DNA from: Dehalococcoidia bacterium
GTDB lineage: Bacteria; Chloroflexota; Dehalococcoidia; Dehalococcoidales; UBA1222
NCBI GenBank assembly: GCA_009786345.1
Contig: WQTJ01000110.1
Location: 1-12,593 of the forward strand
Direction of reading: 5' to 3'
Length of the DNA stretch: 12,593 nt
Below the pieces are notes generated by a model. That model made no database searches. It was given only the letters and a program-made list of their open reading frames with translations, and was not told the DNA's origin. Every line of letters starts with the position of its first letter. Position 1 is the stretch's first letter. A program made the translations under genes and the position numbers. Of this stretch, positions 7,168-12,593 are shown piece by piece.

Positions 7168-8136
7168 TTATTTGTTGCGTTTGACCACATAATCTGCCAA
7201 TGCCCTAAGCGCCTCAGTCGCAGGTTTATCTGGCAGTTTTACCAAATCGCTGCATGCACGACAGCAGTAATCTTCCGCCAATTTGTAACATTCATCAATG
7301 ATATCCGAATTGCGCACCATTTCAATAACCTTTTGAATGTTGTTAGCAAGGTTTTCCTTACGCGCAATTGCAATCAACGGATTATCATTCGGATAACGCT
7401 GCAACAACTTCTGAGCTGGTAGCGTTACTGTGCCCTGTGCCAGATCAGCCCCTACCGGCTTACCCACATCTTTGGCATTGCCCACAAAATCCAGTATGTC
7501 ATCTACTATTTGGAAAGCAATGCCTAAGTTATAGCCATAATCATGCAGTATTTGAATAGATTTCTCAGGAGCATGGCTTAATACGCCACCGCTCACGGTA
7601 GAAAGCGTAAACAGTGCTGCCGTCTTGGCCGCCACACGCTCAATGTACTGCTCAAATGACTGATCCAGTTTGAAAGAAGCCAGTGCCTGCTTAACCTCGC
7701 CGCGGGCAATTACACCCAGCGTCTGCGAAAACATCCCCACTACACGAATATTTCCAGTATGAGCAGCCAACTCACCAGCACGCGCAAAGAGGAAGTCTCC
7801 CACCAATATAGCCAAATCAACACCCCACACTGCATTTATAGTGGGATGTCCGCGCCTGCGGTCAGCAGAATCAATAGCGTCATCATGCACCAAGGTCGCA
7901 ATATGCATTAGTTCGGTAGCAGCTGCCATAGGTTGTAATATTTTGAGATCATAATCATAAAACAACCCAGAGAGCAGTGTAAGAGTAGGGCGCATCACTT
8001 TGCCGCCAACTAACACTTGACGTAGCATTTTCTGCATTTCAGGGAATTCTTCATGGCTGTCAACCAATCGGGTAAAAGTAGCTTCCACCTCAGAAAGCCC
8101 GGGCTGTACAAGCGCATATACCTGACTAAGTTCCAC
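7168..8136 (-). CDS. All-trans polyprenyl diphosphate synthase (probably long-chain)
   Basis: This family condenses isopentenyl diphosphate onto allylic diphosphates to build trans-isoprenoid chains for quinone side chains or other lipids. In 322 residues the first aspartate-rich motif is DDAID at 85-89 within LVHDDAIDSADRRRG, and the second is DDILD at 212-216 in QIVDDILDF. GGKVMRP (44-50) is the diphosphate-binding segment, where GGKRxRP is more usual. The residue five positions before the first motif is Ala80, a small residue that in this family usually goes with longer products, so a menaquinone-type side chain is a reasonable inference. The start is GTG at 8136-8134, with AAGGAAA about 8 bases upstream. 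It is the last gene of the minus-strand operon, 15 bases after metG. Confidence 0.93.
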   Translation of the reverse strand: MELSQVYALVQPGLSEVEATFTRLVDSHEEFPEMQKMLRQVLVGGKVMRPTLTLLSGLFYDYDLKILQPMAAATELMHIATLVHDDAIDSADRRRGHPTINAVWGVDLAILVGDFLFARAGELAAHTGNIRVVGMFSQTLGVIARGEVKQALASFKLDQSFEQYIERVAAKTAALFTLSTVSGGVLSHAPEKSIQILHDYGYNLGIAFQIVDDILDFVGNAKDVGKPVGADLAQGTVTLPAQKLLQRYPNDNPLIAIARKENLANNIQKVIEMVRNSDIIDECYKLAEDYCCRACSDLVKLPDKPATEALRALADYVVKRNK

Positions 8137-8151
8137 TTCTCGTTTCCTTTT

Positions 8152-9822
8152 CTAGATTGGGCTAAAACCCATGCGAAGAGTTTCTTCTTCTACAACACTT
8201 TCATCTAGCTTAGTAAAAAGCACCTGCGGCGGGTTGAGTTTGCCCCCAGGCTGAGGCATAGTTAACTTCCAGCCATCATCTTCAATTCTACTTGATAACC
8301 CCAAATATGCATGTACTTTTTCCGAGCTGAAAGGAATGAACGGATACAGAATAGTTTTGAGTGCCGTAATAACAGCAATAGCCACATACAATGAAGTGGC
8401 TGCCGCCTGACGATCATCCTTTATGACTTTCCAAGGAGCCTTTTCATCTAAATAGCGATTGGACTCTTGCGCTAAAGCCATAGCAACGCGTATAGCCTCT
8501 TTGAAATGGCACCCAGAGATTAATTTGTCTACCACATCAAAAGTATTCTGTGCCTTATCAAGCAATGCATGGCTTACAGCATCAATCTCGCCATGTTCTG
8601 GCACTGCGCCATCAAACCGTGTATAAGTGAAAGTAAGTACGCGTTGCACTAAATTGCCATACGTAGATACCAATTCATCGTTATTACGCCTGACGAATTC
8701 ACGCCATGAGAAGTCCGTATCTGATGTTTCCGGCATGTTAGCCGAAAGCAGGTAACGCAATGGGTCAGCTTGGTAGCGCTCAAAATAATCCGACACCCAC
8801 ACTGCCAAATTGCGGCTCTTGGAAAACTTCTGTGATTCAATAGTTAAAAATTCATTAGCAGGAACATCATACGGCAAATTCAACCCACCATAGCCCAACA
8901 ATATAGCTGGCCATACAATGGTATGGAATGGAATGTTATCCTTTCCAATGAAGTAATACCCACGTGCTTCACCATCCCAGAAATGACGCCAAGCTTCAGA
9001 ATTGCCGGACTTCTGTGCCCATTCCTTGCTAGCAGACAAATATCCAATAACAGCTTCAAACCATACATATAAGCGCTTTCCGTCATATCCGGACAGCGGC
9101 AATGGAACACCCCAGTCAATATCGCGAGTGATGGCACGGTCATGCAATCCTTCCTGCAAATAACGTGCAGTAAAATTCTGCACGTTGGCACGCCAGTGCG
9201 GTTGAGATTGAACCCATGCCAAAAGCGGTCGTTCAAAAGCAGAAAGTTTTAAAAAGAAATGCTCCGATTCCTTATATATCGGCTGAGTGTCGCATGTTCT
9301 GCAGTGTGCTCCTATAAGATCTGAGGGATTCATTGGCTTGCCACACTGCTCACACTGGTCACCACGCGCACCAGTAGACTTACACATCGGGCACGTGCCT
9401 TCCACATAACGATCAGGCAGAAAGCGTTTGCATTTATCACACCACGGCTGAGACACGCTCTGTTTGTAGATATAGCCTTGATCCAACAATTTCAGGAAAA
9501 TCTCTTGCGCAGTTTTCTCGTGGTTGTCAGTGCGTGTAGTAGTGAATAAATCCCAAGAAATACCTAATTTGTCGAAATCTTCTAAGAAAAGCTGATGGTA
9601 GCTGCCTGCAACCTCAGCAGGCGTTTTACCTTCAGCTTCAGCGCGGATAGTCACAGGCGTACCATGCTGATCCGAACCTGACACCATTATTACGCAGTTG
9701 CCTTTCATGCGATGATAGCGTGCAAATATATCTGCTGGTAAGTAAGCTCCTGCCACATGCCCCAAATGTAGGCGACTGTTGGCATAAGGCCAAGCCACAG
9801 CAATCAGGATATGTTCAGTCAT
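8152..9822 (-). CDS. metG: Methionyl-tRNA synthetase
   Basis: MetG charges tRNA-Met and initiator tRNA with methionine. The 556-residue class I synthetase shows the HIGH-type motif as HLGH at 19-22 in WPYANSRLHLGH, and the KMSKS loop as KFSKS at 332-336. The connective peptide carries four CxxC pairs (Cys128/131, 144/147, 157/160, 174/177), enough for the two-zinc form of the enzyme. GSDQHGTP (49-56) lies in the catalytic core and WFEAVIGYLSA (254-264) is a typical family block. The anticodon-binding helical domain runs to about residue 510. The C-terminal EMAP-like tRNA-binding and dimerisation domain of the longer (about 670-residue) enzymes is missing, so it is probably monomeric. It sits third in the minus-strand operon, 49 bases after the small CxxC gene, with only a weak GGA near the ATG. 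Confidence 0.97.
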   Translation of the reverse strand: MTEHILIAVAWPYANSRLHLGHVAGAYLPADIFARYHRMKGNCVIMVSGSDQHGTPVTIRAEAEGKTPAEVAGSYHQLFLEDFDKLGISWDLFTTTRTDNHEKTAQEIFLKLLDQGYIYKQSVSQPWCDKCKRFLPDRYVEGTCPMCKSTGARGDQCEQCGKPMNPSDLIGAHCRTCDTQPIYKESEHFFLKLSAFERPLLAWVQSQPHWRANVQNFTARYLQEGLHDRAITRDIDWGVPLPLSGYDGKRLYVWFEAVIGYLSASKEWAQKSGNSEAWRHFWDGEARGYYFIGKDNIPFHTIVWPAILLGYGGLNLPYDVPANEFLTIESQKFSKSRNLAVWVSDYFERYQADPLRYLLSANMPETSDTDFSWREFVRRNNDELVSTYGNLVQRVLTFTYTRFDGAVPEHGEIDAVSHALLDKAQNTFDVVDKLISGCHFKEAIRVAMALAQESNRYLDEKAPWKVIKDDRQAAATSLYVAIAVITALKTILYPFIPFSSEKVHAYLGLSSRIEDDGWKLTMPQPGGKLNPPQVLFTKLDESVVEEETLRMGFSPI

Positions 9823-9871
9823 ATTTCCGTATAAAACCTACGTGGGAATCTAGCATAAATTACGTAAATCG

Positions 9872-10135
9872 TTAGGGCTTGTCCGCGATAGGCTCAAAAG
9901 TAGAACTATCGCTTTCACGCAGAAAAGTGAGTATCATCTCGCCCTTAATTTCCTTGTAGTGGGCATAGCCTTTTTTCTTGGCACACTCTACACAATAGCG
10001 CACACTTTTGCCGCCTTTCTCCACCTCTTTACCATCTGCATCTTCGTCCACCATGACATACCGAGCAGGATAAGGTATATGACATTTGCAGATATCGCAA
10101 TTCACCGTTCCGACAGATAGACAACCTCTTCTCAT
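9872..10135 (-). CDS. Small CxxC-pair (zinc-ribbon-like) protein of unknown function
   Basis: I do not recognise this 87-residue protein. Two CxxC pairs, Cys13/Cys16 (CDIC) and Cys48/Cys51 (CVEC), are spaced about 30 residues apart, as in a zinc ribbon or treble-clef fold. Between them is a beta-rich segment with an acidic stretch (DEDADGKEVEK), and after them a basic CAKKKGYAHYKEIK. There is no signal peptide or membrane segment. The start is supported by GGGAGAG closely upstream of the ATG. It lies 19 bases after rsmI and 49 bases before metG in the same direction, so it is very likely co-transcribed with them. Context suggests a translation- or RNA-linked role, but this is only association. 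Good spacing, a real Shine-Dalgarno and paired cysteines argue that it is a true gene. Confidence 0.82.
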   Translation of the reverse strand: MRRGCLSVGTVNCDICKCHIPYPARYVMVDEDADGKEVEKGGKSVRYCVECAKKKGYAHYKEIKGEMILTFLRESDSSTFEPIADKP

Positions 10136-10154
10136 TTGACTCTCCCTGATATTA

Positions 10155-10970
10155 CTATTTCAATTTAAGCCATTCGCGGTAAAGTTCGCGACGCGGAATT
10201 CCTGTTTCATGATGTAGCTGTGACATTGCTTCTTTAGTTGATATTCCGCTTCGCTTCAATTGTCCCATGCGGAAAACAGCATCACCTACATCTACAACCA
10301 TCATTTTCTCTGTACAGCCATCAATGATAATAGTAAATTCTCCCCTGGGCTGTACAAAATGCGTAATAGAATCTTCCACTGTGCCACGAAATACCTCTTC
10401 ATGCAACTTGGTAAGCTCACGGCAAACAGCCACCCGGCGATTTCCCAATACCGATAGTATATCATGTAACGCCACTAGTAGGCGATGTGGAGTCTCATAT
10501 GCAGCCAGCGTCACTTTTTCATGCGCGACCGATTCCAGCAAACGCTTGCGCTCACCTGTCTTACGCGGCAAAAATCCAAGATAATGGCAGGCATCAGTAG
10601 GCAACCCGGAAACAGCCAGTGCCGAAATGAAAGCAGAAGCTCCAGGTAGCGGCACCACTTTAAAACCACGTTGCTGTGCCGCCACTACCAATTCATAACC
10701 AGGGTCTGAAATAGCAGGCATACCAGCTTCAGAAACCAGCGCAATATCCCCTGCTTCCAACTTATTTAACAAATAACTAAGCTTGCTCTGCTTATTATGC
10801 TCAAAATAGCTGGTAAGAGGCGTCTGGATATCATAATGCTTCAATAAGTGCGCCGTAGTCCGCGTATCTTCAGAAGCAATAAGTGAAACATCTTTCAGCA
10901 CACGTAAAGCTCGTAATGTTATATCTTCCAAATTACCGATTGGAGTAGCTACAATGTAGAGGATAGACAT
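10155..10970 (-). CDS. rsmI: 16S rRNA (cytidine-1402 2'-O)-methyltransferase RsmI
   Basis: RsmI methylates the ribose of C1402 in the ribosomal P site, using S-adenosylmethionine. The 271-residue protein has the tetrapyrrole-methylase-like fold motifs in order: YIVATPIGNLEDIT (5-18), SEDTR (33-37), VSEAGMPAISDPGY (79-92; VSDAGTPxISDPG is commoner), VPLPGASAFISALAVSGLP (106-124), FLPRK (133-137), ETPHRL (159-164), and RELTKLHEE (184-192). The C-terminal 40 residues, with SGISTKEAMSQL, form the usual helical extension. It is the first gene of the minus-strand operon. The ATG at 10970 has no Shine-Dalgarno, and an extended -10 lies 10 bases upstream. It is divergent from the GuaB3-type gene. Confidence 0.96.
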   Translation of the reverse strand: MSILYIVATPIGNLEDITLRALRVLKDVSLIASEDTRTTAHLLKHYDIQTPLTSYFEHNKQSKLSYLLNKLEAGDIALVSEAGMPAISDPGYELVVAAQQRGFKVVPLPGASAFISALAVSGLPTDACHYLGFLPRKTGERKRLLESVAHEKVTLAAYETPHRLLVALHDILSVLGNRRVAVCRELTKLHEEVFRGTVEDSITHFVQPRGEFTIIIDGCTEKMMVVDVGDAVFRMGQLKRSGISTKEAMSQLHHETGIPRRELYREWLKLK

Positions 10971-10980
10971 TATGTCAAAG

Positions 10981-10989
10981 ATTATAGCA
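10981..10989 (-). promoter_or_regulatory. Extended -10 promoter for the rsmI operon, near-leaderless
   Basis: On the minus strand this is TGCTATAAT, identical to the element before the endonuclease IV-like gene. Ten bases separate it from the rsmI ATG, leaving an expected leader of only about 2-4 bases and no Shine-Dalgarno. A TTTGCA at 16 bases upstream matches four of six -35 positions. It would drive rsmI, the CxxC gene, metG and the polyprenyl synthase gene. Confidence 0.62.
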
Positions 10990-11073
10990 TGGACAAACAG
11001 ATTGCAAAATTTATTACAAAAACCTCTTGCTTTTTCCTACATTAACTTTACACCAATCTACATAAAATCAGTC

Positions 11074-11102
11074 TTGACTGCTATTCCGCCTTTTGATATG
11101 CT
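11074..11102 (+). promoter_or_regulatory. Sigma-70-type promoter for the GuaB3-type gene (-35 plus extended -10)
   Basis: TTGACT at 11074-11079 matches five of six consensus -35 positions. After a 17-base spacer comes TATGCT at 11097-11102, preceded by TGA, so the -10 is also of the extended type. This is the only promoter in the window with a good -35. Transcription would begin near 11109, just before the Shine-Dalgarno at 11111-11118, giving a leader of about 17 bases. Confidence 0.65.
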
Positions 11103-11110
11103 TCCTTTTC

Positions 11111-11118
11111 AAGGAGGG
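11111..11118 (+). promoter_or_regulatory. Strong ribosome binding site that fixes the GuaB3-type gene start
   Basis: AAGGAGGG lies 7 bases before the ATG at 11126. The open frame extends upstream to a TTG at 11093, but that codon falls inside the predicted promoter and would translate through this site. The ATG at 11126, giving a protein that starts MAKPTFREL, is therefore the real start. Confidence 0.85.
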
Positions 11119-11125
11119 CACCCTC

Positions 11126-12271
11126 ATGGCAAAACCCACATTTAGAGAGTTACGCCACGCATATGGTTTCGACGAGGTCGCTATCGTCCCCGGAGATATT
11201 ACCATCAATCCTGACCAAACCGATATTAGCTACTCAATAGGAAATATCCGGTTTGAAATTCCCATAATCGCCTCCGCTATGGATGGAGTCACCGATGTCG
11301 ACTTCGCAATACGTATGAGCAAACTTGGCGGATTAGCTGTACTCAACTTAGAAGGCATTCAGACACGTTATGACAACCCCTCTGAAATCCTATCTCAAAT
11401 TGCCAAAGCACCTGAAACAGAAGTAACAGCACTAATGCAGAAGGTATATGCTGAACCTATCCGTGACGAGCTTATTGCTGAACGCATCAAGCAAATCAAA
11501 GCTGGCGGTGGTGTGTGCGCCGTTTCCGTTGCACCAGCCAACACTAAAAAATTTGTAAAAACCATTGTGGATGCCGGCGCCGATATACTAGTGGTGGCAT
11601 CAACCGTCACCAGTGCCCACCATGTTTCCAAAAGCACCCATGGGCTGGTATTTGAAGAGCTTGTGCAGCAAGTGCCTATCCCTGTAGTAGTAGGAAACTG
11701 CGTTAGCTACAGTGCTTGTATCGCCCTAATGCGTACTGGCGTAGCCGCTGTGCTTGTAGGTGTCGGACCCGGTGCTGCCTGTACATCTCGTGAAGTACTT
11801 GGTATCGGTGTACCCCAAATCACAGCCACCATGGACTGTGCACAAGCACGAGATGATTACTTCAATGAATCCAAACGCTACGTGCCAATCATAACCGACG
11901 GCGGTTTCCGCAAGGGCGGCGATGTATGCAAAGCTATGGCTGCTGGTGCAGACGCAGTCATGCTGGGCTCCATATTCGCTCAAGCCGAAGGAGCACCAGG
12001 TTACGGCTGCCACTGGGGGATGGCCAATCCTCACGCATCATTGCCGCGTGGCACGCGCATCAAAGTCGGTATCACTGGAACACTGGAACAGATACTTTTC
12101 GGCCCCACATCACTGACCCACGGCAGTCAAAATTTCGTAGGTGCCTTGCAAAACTGCATGGGAGTCTGCGGCGCAGCCAATATCGCCGAATTCCATAAGA
12201 CAGAAATGGTAATAGCACCTTCCATCATTACAGAAGGCAAGTTCTATCAAATGTCTCGTCCAACTATTTAG
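11126..12271 (+). CDS. guaB3: GuaB3-type IMP dehydrogenase-related protein (no CBS domains)
   Basis: IMP dehydrogenases oxidise IMP to XMP with NAD in guanine nucleotide synthesis. This 381-residue protein is a TIM barrel of that family without the CBS-pair insert of canonical GuaB (about 490 residues), and it resembles the GuaB3 group known from actinobacteria and cyanobacteria. Evidence includes FDEVAIVPG near the N-terminus, the strand [14 protein letters not shown] (44-57), the catalytic-loop equivalent [11 protein letters not shown] with Cys219 (212-222), ARDDYFNES (241-249), [20 protein letters not shown] (255-274), then [10 protein letters not shown] basic-to-neutral C-terminal block (about 310-345) replaces the usual flap region. 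It has its own promoter and a perfect terminator, so it is likely monocistronic. The catalytic Cys is retained, which supports IMP dehydrogenase or a closely related activity. A GMP reductase-like role cannot be excluded from sequence alone. Confidence 0.9.
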   Translation: MAKPTFRELRHAYGFDEVAIVPGDITINPDQTDISYSIGNIRFEIPIIASAMDGVTDVDFAIRMSKLGGLAVLNLEGIQTRYDNPSEILSQIAKAPETEVTALMQKVYAEPIRDELIAERIKQIKAGGGVCAVSVAPANTKKFVKTIVDAGADILVVASTVTSAHHVSKSTHGLVFEELVQQVPIPVVVGNCVSYSACIALMRTGVAAVLVGVGPGAACTSREVLGIGVPQITATMDCAQARDDYFNESKRYVPIITDGGFRKGGDVCKAMAAGADAVMLGSIFAQAEGAPGYGCHWGMANPHASLPRGTRIKVGITGTLEQILFGPTSLTHGSQNFVGALQNCMGVCGAANIAEFHKTEMVIAPSIITEGKFYQMSRPTI

Positions 12272-12285
12272 TTCAATCTCTATTT

Positions 12286-12327
12286 GTGAAAAAGGCGGCA
12301 CCAAAAATACCGCCTTTTTCACTTTTT
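12286..12327 (+). terminator. Rho-independent terminator of the GuaB3-type gene
   Basis: GTGAAAAAGGCGG at 12286-12298 pairs perfectly over 13 bases with CCGCCTTTTTCAC at 12310-12322, with an 11-base loop, followed by TTTTT. It begins 15 bases after the gene's stop codon. The stem itself contains a T5 run on both strands, so it may also stop the convergent minus-strand transcript, although no T-tract follows on that side. Confidence 0.9.
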
Positions 12328-12364
12328 GAGCTACGCTAGATAAGTTCCTCCAAAGAAAATACTT

Positions 12365-12593
12365 TTATTTGATAATACAACCGCCCCACTCAACAACTGT
12401 AAAGCCTGTTCTGGTGAATGGATTCATAGTCTGCTCTTCTACCTCAACCGGTTTATCAAGCGGCTTAACCGCCATGAATACCCTCAACACACTGTCAGGG
12501 GAGGGAGTGATAATAAGCTCGGCAGTATCAGTATAAGCCTTATCTTGGAAAGTAATCAGGTTATACGCATTATTCTGCATCTGAGGCAGCCAA
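12365..12593 (-). CDS. C-terminal end of an unrecognised protein (5' end outside window)
   Basis: The minus-strand frame is open from the window edge to a TAA at 12367-12365, giving about 75 C-terminal residues. An ATG at 12580 lies inside the frame and need not be the start, because codons upstream remain open (W-L-P-Q). The fragment reads as soluble and mixed alpha/beta: a hydrophobic strand VLRVFMAVKPL, a proline- and glutamate-rich segment DKPVEVEEQTMNPF, and a closing GFTVVEWGG. I do not recognise the family and see no catalytic motif. It converges on the GuaB3-type gene, with the terminator hairpin in the 93-base gap between them. The clean stop just after the shared terminator and protein-like composition support a real gene. 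Confidence 0.7.
   Translation of the reverse strand, partial: WLPQMQNNAYNLITFQDKAYTDTAELIITPSPDSVLRVFMAVKPLDKPVEVEEQTMNPFTRTGFTVVEWGGCIIK

Noticed and set aside
11726..12034. Antisense 102-codon open frame inside the GuaB3-type gene
   Set aside because: The translation is Cys-, His- and Ser-rich with no coherent fold, and it is fully covered by a well-supported gene on the other strand.
1..12593. Mobile elements, CRISPR arrays, tRNA or rRNA genes, riboswitches or a defence island
   Set aside because: I saw no transposase or integrase, no regularly spaced direct repeats, no tRNA-like cloverleaf and no rRNA stretches. Gaps are all under about 180 bases and are filled by promoters or terminators. 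The window is conserved housekeeping content.

Overview
This window is a gene-dense stretch of ordinary bacterial chromosome with mostly housekeeping genes. There are 12 protein-coding genes, no rRNA, tRNA, CRISPR array or mobile element that I can see, and no gene-free gap longer than about 180 bases. The gene set and order (thiL-tsaE-tsaB/HAD, ndk, rsfS, an archaeal-like endonuclease IV, ftsH, then rsmI-zinc ribbon-metG-polyprenyl synthase, then a GuaB3-type protein) suggest Chloroflexota, most likely class Dehalococcoidia. That placement is inference from memory of such genomes and was not checked by any search.

Layout. Positions 1-2894 (+ strand) form a tight run: the 3' part of thiL (thiamine diphosphate synthesis), tsaE and tsaB (the tRNA t6A37 modification machinery), then ndk. 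The tsaB reading frame continues without a stop into a complete HAD phosphatase domain, giving a fused protein. rsfS (- strand) converges on ndk. An endonuclease IV-like DNA repair gene (+) runs divergently from rsfS, and its 3' end overlaps a TSUP-family membrane transporter gene on the - strand. ftsH (+) is divergent from the transporter gene. It ends at a hairpin shared with a four-gene - strand operon transcribed in the order rsmI, a small CxxC protein, metG, polyprenyl diphosphate synthase. Divergent from rsmI is a GuaB3-type IMP dehydrogenase relative with its own good promoter, Shine-Dalgarno and a perfect 13-bp terminator. The window closes with the C-terminal end of an unrecognised - strand gene.

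Functionally, much of the window concerns translation and its quality control: t6A modification (TsaE, TsaB), 16S rRNA methylation (RsmI), ribosome silencing (RsfS), Met-tRNA charging (MetG) and membrane proteolysis (FtsH). Nucleotide metabolism (Ndk, GuaB3-like), cofactor and isoprenoid synthesis and DNA repair make up the rest.

The most interesting patterns are regulatory. Five intergenic promoters can be read as extended -10 elements (TGn followed by a TATAAT-like hexamer). Three of these (rsfS, the endonuclease IV gene, rsmI) sit only 6-10 bases before the start codon with no Shine-Dalgarno, which predicts leaderless or nearly leaderless mRNAs. ndk, ftsH and the GuaB3-type gene in the same window have clear Shine-Dalgarno sequences. 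I did not find a convincing new defence, mobile or biosynthetic system here.
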